Shown here: one piece after another, positions 1 to 7,858 of the stretch
Layout of the letters: each line of letters opens with the position of its first letter
Position numbering within the stretch: position 1 is the stretch's first letter
Source of the DNA: Spirochaetaceae bacterium
Lineage (GTDB): Bacteria; Spirochaetota; Leptospiria; Leptospirales; Leptonemataceae
NCBI GenBank assembly: GCA_002730875.1
Contig: PCBI01000011.1
Span: 1-64,000, forward strand
Direction: 5' to 3'
Length of the DNA: 64,000 nucleotides
Position numbers and translations under genes: made by a program
Notes under the pieces: model-generated
The model's database searches: none
What the model was told of the DNA's origin: nothing
Seen by the model: only the letters and a program-made list of their open reading frames with translations

Positions 1-67
1 CTTTCCTGTGTAGTATCAACACAATAGAGCCAATTCGCCTCATGCTGAACCTCGCCGAGAGGCTATC

Positions 68-1255
68 ATGCTTGGCGGCACCACATCTCAGGCTATCAAC
101 ACACAATACTATCAGGCAGTCTTCGATGACATCCTTTCCCGCCTTTATCCAACACAATGCGAGTGCGGCACAAGATGCGACCGCCCCATGCCTTCACGCC
201 CTTACTCCGTTAGATGCCCTTCCTGTCTGAGACAGAAAAGCAAGCTCGCTCATACGCCCTTTAGAAACCTTCGCATTCCACAATGGATGGCTGGATACGC
301 CGTTGAAGAGAGTTATCATCGCCATCCACAGGTAATTACAGCATCAGAGCTATCCCGAAGGCTTGAAATCAATTATCGCACTGCCCTGCTTCTCAAACGC
401 CGTATCCAACTACTGGCATCCGAGCAGCTGAAACGGATTTATCCGCTCATCCGGCAGGAACTCGAAACAGCCTTTCCACGCCCTTACAAACTGCCCGCAG
501 AAGGCAATGATGTGAGGCCTGAAACTATAGATCGGCCTGTAGTCCATGCAGACACAATGGTATTATTCTCAGCCTCTCAAAGGGCAAATAAAGGCCGTAA
601 ACGCCATAGAAACAGGGGTTTGACCTCATCCATATACCTGTCGGAGCGCCTTGGAGGACACCAGATTGGAACGCTCTGCCACGTCATGGGGACCAAACAG
701 GGCTGGGTGCTCATAGACAGTGTGCCTGACCTGCGCGCCAATACTGTGGGCCCTATCATCCGGGACAGACTGCCCAGAAACACCGCTATATTCACTGACG
801 AAGCCTACACCTGGCTCTACCGCATTTACCCCAACCACCGCATGGTAAATCATTCGAAGAAGAGCGCTGACCGCCGCTTCAAATACGCACGGGACCGCTG
901 GTGCCAGAACGGTGTCCACAACCAGGTATCTGAGGGCCTGAACGGATCGCTCAAAAAAGCTATGCGCGCCTACAGTTATTTCAGGCCGCAATACTCGACG
1001 CTCTATCTCAATGAGTGGGCGTTCTTCAAGAACCTGCGCTATTTCGGGCTGGAAAGGCTGGCAGAAAATAGTTTAGCGGCAGAAAACCCGGTTGCAAGAA
1101 GAAGTCGTACTGGTTGTTTGATTGAATCTGCACGGGATTCCGCCGAAGGCGGAAACGGCCCCTGTGGGGCCAGTGCAGATTCAATTAAACAACCAATTCC
1201 TCTTCCCCGCCTCGGGCCACGACTATCTCCCCGGCGTCTTCGAGCTTTCGAATGA
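68..1255 (+). CDS. IS1595-family (ISXO2-like) transposase
   Basis: Transposase of 395 residues. An N-terminal zinc-ribbon-like cysteine set (C31, C33, C37, C50, C53) is followed by a helix-turn-helix-like stretch (about 90-115) and a DDE-type catalytic core: D162 in HAD, D244 in FTDEAY, and E289 in SEGLNG, with the HNQVSEG context typical of the ISXO2 fold. The gene appears intact. However, its last ~48 residues are encoded by the inverted repeat at 1112-1194 and by sequence antisense to the 3' end of fliG, so the native stop may have been lost on insertion or deletion. The left element end lies at or beyond the window edge and I could not match terminal inverted repeats. Family assignment is confident; element boundaries are not. 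Confidence 0.8.
   Translation: MLGGTTSQAINTQYYQAVFDDILSRLYPTQCECGTRCDRPMPSRPYSVRCPSCLRQKSKLAHTPFRNLRIPQWMAGYAVEESYHRHPQVITASELSRRLEINYRTALLLKRRIQLLASEQLKRIYPLIRQELETAFPRPYKLPAEGNDVRPETIDRPVVHADTMVLFSASQRANKGRKRHRNRGLTSSIYLSERLGGHQIGTLCHVMGTKQGWVLIDSVPDLRANTVGPIIRDRLPRNTAIFTDEAYTWLYRIYPNHRMVNHSKKSADRRFKYARDRWCQNGVHNQVSEGLNGSLKKAMRAYSYFRPQYSTLYLNEWAFFKNLRYFGLERLAENSLAAENPVARRSRTGCLIESARDSAEGGNGPCGASADSIKQPIPLPRLGPRLSPRRLRAFE
1112..1194. repeat. three-armed palindrome at fliG 3' end
   Basis: Outer arms 1112-1133 and 1173-1194 are 22 bp long and complementary apart from one position. Inside them lie two smaller hairpins, CCGCC/GGCGG with a 3-nt loop (about 1140) and GGCCCC/GGGGCC with a TGT loop (about 1157-1171). 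The RNA or extruded DNA would therefore form a three-way junction. The right arm contains the last two codons and stop of fliG, so the left arm is an inverted copy of the gene end. It could end flagellar-operon transcripts, although no T-run follows. It also separates the transposase from fliG. Confidence 0.75.
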
Positions 1256-2204
1256 TGTTTACAATCTTTTGCTGGCAGTCTTCCACGTCTTTTAGTCGCA
1301 CAGGTCCCATGAAGTCCATGTCTTCGCGCAGAAGCGATGCGGCCCGCTTGGACATGTTCTTGAAGATCTTTTCCTGCACTTCCGGATCTACGGACTTGAG
1401 CGCTTTGGCCAGTTCCTGGTTGTCTACTTCGCGAAGCACTCGCTGAATGGCCCGGTCGTCCAGAAGAACAATATCCTCGAAGACAAACATCTTCTTTTTG
1501 ATCTCTTCGGCCAGTTCCGGATCTTCTTCTTCCAGAGCTTCGATAATGGTCTTTTCCGTTCCCCGGTCTACAAGGTTCAGAACTTCTACCACTGCATCGA
1601 TACCACCGGCCTGGCTGTAGTCTTCGCTGGCCAGAGTCGATAGCTTTCGCTCCAGAACTCGTTCCACTTCCCGAAGAACATCCGGCGAAACACGTTCCAT
1701 GGTGGCGATCCGCCGGGCTACATCGGCCTGGATCTGATGCGGCAAACTCGAAAGAATAAGAGCCGCCTTTTGAGGCTCAAGATAACAGAGAATAAGAGCG
1801 ATGGTTTGCGGATGCTCGTTTTGAATAAAGTTCAGAAGATGTTGCGGGTCGGTTCGACGAATAAAGTCAAAAGGTCGAACCTGCAGACTGGAAGTCAGTC
1901 GGTTGATGATGTCGATGGCTTTCTGGGTTCCCAGAGCCCGTTCCAGAACGTCCCGGGCATAATCGATACCGCCAGAAGTGATGAACTCCTGGGCCATCAT
2001 CATTTCGTTGAACTCCATCAGGACAGTTTCTTTGTCCTCCGGAGTTACCTTGTCCAGGCGCGCCATTTCAAAGGTTAGCGCCTCGATTTCGTCTTCGCGC
2101 AAATGCTTGAAGATCTCGGATGCCACATCGGGCCCCAGCGTAACCAGGAATATGGCGGCCTTCTGCCGACCGTTCAGCTCTCTTTTCTTTCCAGCAGTGG
2201 CCAT
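1185..2204 (-). CDS. fliG: flagellar motor switch protein FliG
   Basis: Rotor protein of the C-ring that binds the FliF MS-ring and interacts electrostatically with the stator. The frame is open 34 codons further upstream, but the start chosen here (ATG, MATAGKKREL) gives 339 residues, the usual length, and removes a non-conserved leader. The EHPQ motif of the middle domain is near residues 130-133, followed by the ARM-like middle and charged C-terminal torque domains. It ends in the acidic GGEEELVV tail. It is last in the flgB-flgC-fliE-fliF-fliG order and is separated from fliF by an unusually long gap (2205-2647). Its stop codon lies inside a palindrome. Confidence 0.96.
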   Translation of the reverse strand: MATAGKKRELNGRQKAAIFLVTLGPDVASEIFKHLREDEIEALTFEMARLDKVTPEDKETVLMEFNEMMMAQEFITSGGIDYARDVLERALGTQKAIDIINRLTSSLQVRPFDFIRRTDPQHLLNFIQNEHPQTIALILCYLEPQKAALILSSLPHQIQADVARRIATMERVSPDVLREVERVLERKLSTLASEDYSQAGGIDAVVEVLNLVDRGTEKTIIEALEEEDPELAEEIKKKMFVFEDIVLLDDRAIQRVLREVDNQELAKALKSVDPEVQEKIFKNMSKRAASLLREDMDFMGPVRLKDVEDCQQKIVNIIRKLEDAGEIVVARGGEEELVV

Positions 2205-2310
2205 GGTCTTATTTATTTTCGGGACATTGGGCTCAAAAAGCAATACATTTCCCGATCCGACATAACTTCCTGAAACTGCCAGGCCAAACGGTCTGGATTT
2301 CGGCATCGCT

Positions 2311-2370
2311 GGACCGGGGAGGCTCGGTTGCGGCCAACGTTGAACCGGGCAGGCACGGTTGCGGCCATCG
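2311..2370. repeat. 31-bp-period imperfect tandem repeat in fliF-fliG gap
   Basis: Two copies of a 29-nt unit, at 2311-2339 and 2342-2370, share 25 of 29 positions, including the core CGGTTGCGGCCA. They lie in the 443-bp stretch (2205-2647) between fliF and fliG, which has no convincing gene. Placed about 110-165 bp upstream of the fliG start, they could be a regulatory site, but no function is shown by the sequence. Confidence 0.6.
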
Positions 2371-2523
2371 ACAGGGATTCAGGCAAATACTACGGATTCC
2401 AGCGATTTCGAATTGGTCGTCGGCGCGGGCCCCGGAGCCCGGCGCCTGTACAGAGTCGTGCAGAGTAGATTCAGGATAACCCCTTGCACTTTGAGTCGTT
2501 GGCGGCCAGCCCCCTACAAGAAA

Positions 2524-2543
2524 GGCCCGGCTGAAACCGGGCC
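2524..2543 (-). terminator. possible intra-operon terminator after fliF
   Basis: A 7-bp GC stem (GGCCCGG/CCGGGCC) with a 6-nt loop lies about 105 bp downstream of the fliF stop. On the minus strand it is followed by TTTCTT. This is a weak intrinsic-terminator or attenuator pattern that could lower fliG expression relative to fliF, or protect the upstream mRNA. Confidence 0.45.
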
Positions 2544-2647
2544 CTCTATCCGGCCAACCGGAGGCCTCTATCTGACATTTCGGCGGTGCCAGCGCGGCGG
2601 CGCCGGGCTGATGCCGGCGCTCGGAGCACTAACGGGTGGTCCCTTTA

Positions 2648-4342
2648 TCAGGTCTCCTCGCTGAGCCAGGTCCTGAGTAGTTTGGCTACCTGATCGGGCT
2701 TTTCCCTGGCCAGGTTGATGGCATTTTCCAGCATCTCCCGCCTTGCCTTTTCATCCACAGAGAGCTCCACTTCGGCGGCCCCTTCATCGGCCACTCGCAG
2801 GGCTGCTTCCCGCATCAGTTGCTGTTGGGCAGCCAGTTCTTCTTCGCGCAACCGGCGACGACGAGCGATCTCTTTCTTTATGGCTCGATAGAGCAGATAG
2901 ATCAGGATAAAGGCCGCCAGAGCTACCGCCGAAACAATGAGCAATCGCTGAATCATGAGTTTCTGGCGCAGGGCCGCATCTTCGGCTTCGTGCTCGGCGG
3001 AACGGTCTTTCTGCAGATGCTCCACTACAATCTGATCGCCCCGGGAGCGTTTATATAGAAGGGAAGCCTTCAGCAGGTTCTCCAGGGTCTTCAGTTCTTC
3101 TTCCGTGGGAGCCTGGTACTCGCGGATGTAACCGGATCCATCTTCCTTTACGCCTTTGCGAAGCCAGATACCGTCCACCATGACGGCTACGGATCGGGCT
3201 TTCTCTTCCCAGGGCTGTCGCTCAATCTTTTTGTCGGTGCGATTGTAATCGTAGTTTCGAATTACATCGTTGTTCCCATATTCAGATCGTTGATAATCCT
3301 GATCGCGGTAGCCCGGAGGCAGCTGCGATTCGGTGCCGGTAGGACCGCCGGGAGTAAAACCGTTTCCGCGAAATCGTTCCTGTCGAGCATTCTCGGAAAG
3401 AACCAGGGTTCCATTGGGCATTAGTTCGCGATCTGGATAAGGAGTTTCCGGGTTTTCAGGAGTCGCTTCCACCGGGCTCACCAGGTGCTGCTCTTCGCTT
3501 ACTTTATCCCAGTTGACATCCAGGGCAACACGAACGATGGAGATTCGGTCCTCTTCATAGAATTCGTGCAAGCTGCCTTTGAGTTCCTCGGTCCATTTCT
3601 TACGAATCTGCTCTTCGAATTGCTTCTTGCGGTCTACCAGGTCAAGTTCGCGCTGGGCCTGATCGATTTCGTCGGGCTCCATGAACTGCTTGCCGTACTG
3701 GTCCGTGATCGTAATGTCCTCGCGCTTCAGTTTGGGAACGGCTCTATAGATGAGGTTTTTGATTCCCAGAACTTGCTTCCGGCTGATGTTTTCCTGCCCC
3801 GGTTCCAGAATCAGCATTACCGAGGCTTTTACGGGATCACGGTCGGTGAGGAAATTATTGCTCTTCGGAATAGCCAGCTCTACGTTTGCCTTTTTGACAA
3901 ACTCGAGGCTCATTAACATCTTCTCCAGGGAGCCTTTGATGGCGCGATGGAGCTTTACGTCTTTGTCGAACGTGGTCTCATCCCACCTGGACATGTTAAA
4001 GATTTCCCAGCCCTCTACCCCTACCGGGATCAGGTTGTCCTGGGCAAGCTTTGTAATGATTTCCTGGCGGTCCGTGCTGCTTACGTAGATCGTAGAAGTT
4101 CCGCTACCGGACCAGTCATAGCCCATGGCATCCAGGCTTTCGGAGATGCTGGCATACTCCTGCGGGCTGAGATCTGTGTCATACAGCCGTATCATTTCCG
4201 GCTTCTGGGAGTAATTACCCATTGCAAAGAAGGCAATGATTGTGACGGCAATGACAGCACCGATGGTGATCTTCTTTATGTTATCCAGACCATTCCAGAA
4301 CTCGGTGATTTGATTCAATATTCGCTGAAGACTCTCTGGCAT
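2648..4342 (-). CDS. fliF: flagellar MS-ring protein FliF
   Basis: Inner-membrane MS-ring protein of 564 residues, on which the flagellar rotor and export gate assemble. A transmembrane helix near residues 24-44 is followed by the ring-building YscJ/FliF domains in the periplasm. A second transmembrane helix near 465-485 leads to a cytoplasmic tail rich in Arg, Glu and Ala; its end (AKLLRTWLSEE) is the FliG-binding segment. Length and order match the family. A strong ribosome-binding site (GGGAGGAAG) precedes the ATG. It lies 215 bp downstream of fliE, in a gap that holds a hairpin and a possible promoter. Confidence 0.97.
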   Translation of the reverse strand: MPESLQRILNQITEFWNGLDNIKKITIGAVIAVTIIAFFAMGNYSQKPEMIRLYDTDLSPQEYASISESLDAMGYDWSGSGTSTIYVSSTDRQEIITKLAQDNLIPVGVEGWEIFNMSRWDETTFDKDVKLHRAIKGSLEKMLMSLEFVKKANVELAIPKSNNFLTDRDPVKASVMLILEPGQENISRKQVLGIKNLIYRAVPKLKREDITITDQYGKQFMEPDEIDQAQRELDLVDRKKQFEEQIRKKWTEELKGSLHEFYEEDRISIVRVALDVNWDKVSEEQHLVSPVEATPENPETPYPDRELMPNGTLVLSENARQERFRGNGFTPGGPTGTESQLPPGYRDQDYQRSEYGNNDVIRNYDYNRTDKKIERQPWEEKARSVAVMVDGIWLRKGVKEDGSGYIREYQAPTEEELKTLENLLKASLLYKRSRGDQIVVEHLQKDRSAEHEAEDAALRQKLMIQRLLIVSAVALAAFILIYLLYRAIKKEIARRRRLREEELAAQQQLMREAALRVADEGAAEVELSVDEKARREMLENAINLAREKPDQVAKLLRTWLSEET

Positions 4343-4374
4343 CCTCTTCCTCCCGATGACGGATCGGAATGGGT

Positions 4375-4403
4375 ATATTATGTCACTTTATGCAGTACAG
4401 CAC
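4375..4403 (-). promoter_or_regulatory. possible promoter upstream of fliF
   Basis: On the minus strand, GTGCTG and TAATAT are separated by 17 nt and sit about 33 bp upstream of the fliF start. The -10 match is good and the -35 match is poor. Together with the long fliE-fliF gap, it suggests that fliF-fliG may have a secondary promoter. Confidence 0.3.
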
Positions 4404-4522
4404 TTTTTTTCTAAGAGCTAATTTTATTTTACTAAACAGGCATCGAGTACTATCCATCCGTGCAGTGATGCGACGTCGGGTTAGCCGCCAGCTGAACAGG
4501 CACTGTTTAATCCAGCGCGCAC

Positions 4523-4547
4523 CGCCAGGAGGGAGCGCCCCCTGGCG
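4523..4547. repeat. hairpin in fliE-fliF gap
   Basis: CGCCAGG and GGG pair with CCC and CCTGGCG, with a one-base bulge and a 4-nt loop, just after the fliE stop codon. There is no T-run on the minus strand, so it is more likely an mRNA-stabilising or attenuating hairpin than a full terminator. Confidence 0.5.
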
Positions 4548-4557
4548 AAATCAGCTA

Positions 4558-4926
4558 TTATCGACCGGCTGTAAGTTCGCGAATCGTTCGAACAAAACCG
4601 TCCGCCACAGTCTTGGTCAGGTTGAGTGCGAACTTGGACTTCTGAGCCGCAATCATTACATCGTGCACTTCCACGGAGTCGGGATCATATATGGACTGGC
4701 GAGTAAGCTCTTTGGATCGAGTGTTTAATTGTTCCACCTGCCCCAGAGCCTGGGTTAGAGCGTCGGAGAAATTCGTAACTACTTTGTTTGGATCAGGGGG
4801 AACGGAAGCGATCTGCATATGCCGATCATGCCCCTTATTCATCTGCAGAGGATTGGTGGTCTGGGCGCCCACCGGTCTTGGTATCATAGAAGATGTTTGA
4901 ATGCCAGTTGTGGAGAAAATATCCAT
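4558..4926 (-). CDS. fliE: flagellar hook-basal body protein FliE
   Basis: Small periplasmic adaptor (122 residues) that links the MS-ring to the rod and is exported through the flagellar secretion system. The conserved C-terminal half is clear: FSDALTQALGQVEQLN, then the DPDSVEVHDVMIAAQKSKFAL block and the TVADGFVRTIRELTAGR end typical of FliE. The N-terminal 45 residues are variable and polar, as in the family. It is in its usual place between flgC and fliF. Confidence 0.95.
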   Translation of the reverse strand: MDIFSTTGIQTSSMIPRPVGAQTTNPLQMNKGHDRHMQIASVPPDPNKVVTNFSDALTQALGQVEQLNTRSKELTRQSIYDPDSVEVHDVMIAAQKSKFALNLTKTVADGFVRTIRELTAGR

Positions 4927-5078
4927 TAATCACTGGCTCGGCAGGGCCCAGAAATCCCATAAGCATTTTTTTTCAGATGCTGGAAAGATCAGCAGTTTTT
5001 CCCGTTCCAGAAGGTCCGGCTTTTCAGAATCGATCCGGTTTCAGGGCTCTCACTGGGCGCCGGCGCTAGCAGGGAGAA

Positions 5079-5540
5079 TCAGGCTCTTCCCAGCTCCAGG
5101 GCTTTTTGAAACATTTGCTTGGCGCCTGTGATCACCTGTGCGTTGGCCTCGTAGGAACGCGAAGCAGTAATCATATCCGTCATTTCGGTTACAACATTTA
5201 CGTTAGGATATTCTACGTAGCCCTTCTTTTCTCCGATCTTGATCGCATCCGGATGCGAAGGATCATAGACCATTCGCAGCGGACTCATATCCTTCACAAT
5301 TCTGGAGACTTTCACGCCCCGGCCCATACCGGTTTCCAGCCCGTTGGGATAGATGGGCGCACGCCAGATGTTTCGTAAATTGATCGGAGTCATCACAACC
5401 TGGTCGCGGCGAAACGGTCCATCCCCGGAGGCATTCCGGGTGGTGTTGATGTTTGCGATGTTGTTAGAAATCACATCCAGCTTGAGCCGTTGTGCGCTCA
5501 ACCCGGAGGCGGCAATATCCATGGATGTAAACATTCCCAT
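5079..5540 (-). CDS. flgC: flagellar basal-body rod protein FlgC
   Basis: Proximal rod protein of 153 residues. The N-terminal rod motif (SGLSAQRLKLDVISNNIANI) and the C-terminal helix (VTEMTDMITASRSYEANAQV) are both intact. They form the coiled coil that packs rod subunits. An AGGA ribosome-binding site lies 8 nt before the ATG. It follows flgB after about 120 bp, and a 150-bp spacer without a gene lies between it and fliE. Confidence 0.97.
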   Translation of the reverse strand: MGMFTSMDIAASGLSAQRLKLDVISNNIANINTTRNASGDGPFRRDQVVMTPINLRNIWRAPIYPNGLETGMGRGVKVSRIVKDMSPLRMVYDPSHPDAIKIGEKKGYVEYPNVNVVTEMTDMITASRSYEANAQVITGAKQMFQKALELGRA

Positions 5541-5661
5541 AATTCTTTCCTGTTCTCTATCGTCGGATGGGCCACTCAGCCGTACCCGGCTGGCTTCGCC
5601 GGTCCCAGAGCTTCCGGCCTCATGAGGTTCCCCTGGCCATTATCGTTTTCAGGCCTTTATT

Positions 5662-6099
5662 CTAAGCCATTCTAATATAACTGTTCCAGCCGCTGAACGT
5701 AGAACCGATTCGATCAATCATCAGCTGATACTGCATCTGATTCTTCACCAGATTCATCACTTCCTGCTCAATATCTACGTTGTTGCCGTCATTTCGCATG
5801 GTGCTCAAATAGTCTGTATGCACCGCCGGTCCTACTTTTCTATAGTCCAGCGGCTCGCGTCTTGCCACATGCCCGGGATTGTTCGTATGCAGCGTGGGTT
5901 CTTCGGCAGCCGCTTTCTCCGAGTCCAGGGCCCTCTTGAGATTCATTTCAAAGGAAACCTCGGAGCGCTTGAATCCGGGAACATCTACGTTGGCGATGTT
6001 GTTTGCGATCACCTCTCGGCGCACCGTGGAAGTCCGAAGACCGGCTTCCAGCATATCCAGTGTACGGGTCTGAAACATATCTAATTTGTGGATCGGCAT
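5662..6099 (-). CDS. flgB: flagellar basal-body rod protein FlgB
   Basis: Proximal rod protein, first gene of the basal-body operon. The motif VIANNIANVDVPGFKRSEV near the N-terminus and the VMNLVKNQMQYQLMIDRIGS C-terminal helix identify it. I chose the ATG giving MPIHKLDMFQ (145 residues). Another ATG seven codons later (6078) is equally possible, and the frame is open to 6207 without family similarity. No strong ribosome-binding site marks either start. It is divergent from the lipoprotein at 6341. Confidence 0.93.
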   Translation of the reverse strand: MPIHKLDMFQTRTLDMLEAGLRTSTVRREVIANNIANVDVPGFKRSEVSFEMNLKRALDSEKAAAEEPTLHTNNPGHVARREPLDYRKVGPAVHTDYLSTMRNDGNNVDIEQEVMNLVKNQMQYQLMIDRIGSTFSGWNSYIRMA

Positions 6100-6340
6100 T
6101 CCACAGGAATGGATAAGCGTTTTTGCCGAGAATCCGCTAATCCAGGGCGCCGGGGCGCTGCCAGAATTGGAAAATGGCTGGGAGAAAAGCCCGGGATGGT
6201 ACGGCAATCATTCAGGAGAAAGCCTTGAAGCCACAGATTTCGCCGATTGCTCTGCGTTACGCCCGGAAGTTGCGGCCCATGCCCGATTTCCACCCTCAAA
6301 AAGTCCTTTTCCTGCACCCGGTTGCTTTCGAGATTATAGA

Positions 6341-6856
6341 ATGCATCATCTAAAGAAACTGACCTTACTTATTCTTCCGGCCATGCTCTATTGCAGCACC
6401 CCGGGGGGAATGCAAAGGGATTCTCGTGCCGAAGATCCTTCGGTAGCCGGAACAGAAGCAACCGCCGCCACTCAGGATTGGCTTTATGGCTCCTGGACAA
6501 TGGACAAAGAAAAGACGGTCCGTAGAATGCTCCAGGTAAACGGTCAGGACTTTGATTCCTATAGCAGGGACCAGCAGCAAACCATCATGGAGCAGTTTAA
6601 CCTGGATCTTCGGGTTGACCTGGCCCCTTCCAGCTGGAACGCCGAGTTCCGTGAAGGCGCCCGTAGCAACAGCGGCAAGGGTAAGGCCGAATACACCAAC
6701 GACGGAGATACACTGATCGTTTCCATGACCGAGGTTCTGGACGACGGCACCGTCAAGGTGGATCGGCTTCAGATCTATCGGCTGGGACCGGATCTGCTGC
6801 GAATGCGCTTCATTGAAGAATCCGAGGATGTTTCCTTCATCCTGGAAAGGCAATAG
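6341..6856 (+). CDS. putative lipoprotein, unknown function
   Basis: Predicted lipoprotein of 171 residues. The start MHHLKKL gives a lipoprotein signal with a positively charged n-region, a short hydrophobic stretch and lipobox AMLYC (Cys near residue 18), a relaxed spirochete-type lipobox. The mature part looks like one small beta-rich domain (YGSWTMDKE, then alternating strands such as LIVSMTEVLDDGTVKVDRLQIY). That pattern resembles the lipocalin-like proteins that begin with a GxW motif, but I do not assign a family. It is transcribed away from flgB. The frame is open upstream to 6086, but that part is antisense to flgB. Confidence 0.8.
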   Translation: MHHLKKLTLLILPAMLYCSTPGGMQRDSRAEDPSVAGTEATAATQDWLYGSWTMDKEKTVRRMLQVNGQDFDSYSRDQQQTIMEQFNLDLRVDLAPSSWNAEFREGARSNSGKGKAEYTNDGDTLIVSMTEVLDDGTVKVDRLQIYRLGPDLLRMRFIEESEDVSFILERQ

Positions 6857-7160
6857 CGTCCTTTCCTTCCGGGATAATTACCGGGATTAGCGGGCCGCAA
6901 GGCCTGCAATGGACGGTTCCTATTTTGTCGAGCTTCCGGGGCAATGCCTCCGCATGGGTTGCTCCGGGAGTGAATAAGGAGCACACGAGCGGCGGGCTTC
7001 ATAAAATTTCCTTTTCCGGATAGCCGGGACTGATCCATTGAGTTCAATCAGGAAGGCAACCTGTGGGGGACGGTTTCCCCGCCCTCTCGGTCCGGCAGAG
7101 GTACAGGCCCAAAAGCCACAGAATCGTGAACCGGTATCAAACTATGGAATAAACTTGCAC

Positions 7161-7793
7161 ATGAATCGCATTCTACCCGTACTATTGATGACGCTTCTTG
7201 CCATGTGCATGGAGCCGCAAGTGATTCAGAACTATCCGGATTATGAGCCACAGCACCGAATTGCCATTGTTCGCAAACCGGGCTTCACCGTGGCGGTTTC
7301 GGAAAGCCAGCGATGGGGCGACACACTCAAGCTAACGCCGGGAAAATACCTGATCGAGTTCCGCGAAAAGTTCACCAGTATCAAAGGGGCGGCTATCTGC
7401 CAGCTGGAGCCCGGAGGGATCTACGACATCGAAATCGTGCGAAAGCGCTATATGAAAATGAGCGGTAGATACGTCTACGAAGGCGAATGCAGGCGAAGCA
7501 ATGAGCCTCTGCCCCCGGAGCAGTATGAGCTACCCGAAGATGACGACGATTCGGACCAGTCCGGCAGTCGGGACACGGATGACGATAGTCGAAAGGATAA
7601 CGATGATTCCTCCGACGAAAATCGAGACCCGATTCCGAACGATACGGATTCCGGGCTGGATAGTACCCAGGACTCGGAGGTCCGTCCGTTAAGTCCCGAG
7701 GAAGAAGACGTTACAAGCGACGATCCCATGCTTAACCCGGCCCCTTCCGAATTAAGAGAAGACAAAGACTCAAAGGATGGCGATCCGGAGTAA
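7161..7793 (+). CDS. putative lipoprotein with acidic Asp/Ser tail
   Basis: Predicted lipoprotein of 210 residues. MNRILPVLLMTLLAMC gives a signal peptide with Cys at residue 16. A compact domain (about 20-110) is followed by about 95 residues of very acidic, Asp-, Ser- and Glu-rich low-complexity sequence that is probably disordered. Function is unknown; the tail could bind cations or act as a spacer at the cell surface. The preceding gap (6857-7160) shows no gene or clear regulatory structure. The start was chosen for the signal peptide; the frame is open to 7038. Confidence 0.75.
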   Translation: MNRILPVLLMTLLAMCMEPQVIQNYPDYEPQHRIAIVRKPGFTVAVSESQRWGDTLKLTPGKYLIEFREKFTSIKGAAICQLEPGGIYDIEIVRKRYMKMSGRYVYEGECRRSNEPLPPEQYELPEDDDDSDQSGSRDTDDDSRKDNDDSSDENRDPIPNDTDSGLDSTQDSEVRPLSPEEEDVTSDDPMLNPAPSELREDKDSKDGDPE

Positions 7794-7858
7794 GGCCCAG
7801 GTCCGTTCCCGGATATACGGTCCGTTGGAGCCATCCCTATTTCGGACGCCCGTAGTAA

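Noticed and set aside
1..67. Left inverted repeat of the IS element
   Set aside because: The first 67 bases show short repeated TATCAACAC segments but nothing that pairs with the right end; the true end may lie outside the window.
2205..2306. 34-codon N-terminal extension of fliG
   Set aside because: It does not resemble FliG and the downstream ATG gives the usual length.
2359..2664. Open frame on the plus strand in the fliF-fliG gap
   Set aside because: No ribosome-binding site, no family resemblance, and it covers the tandem repeat and hairpin and runs antisense into the fliF end.
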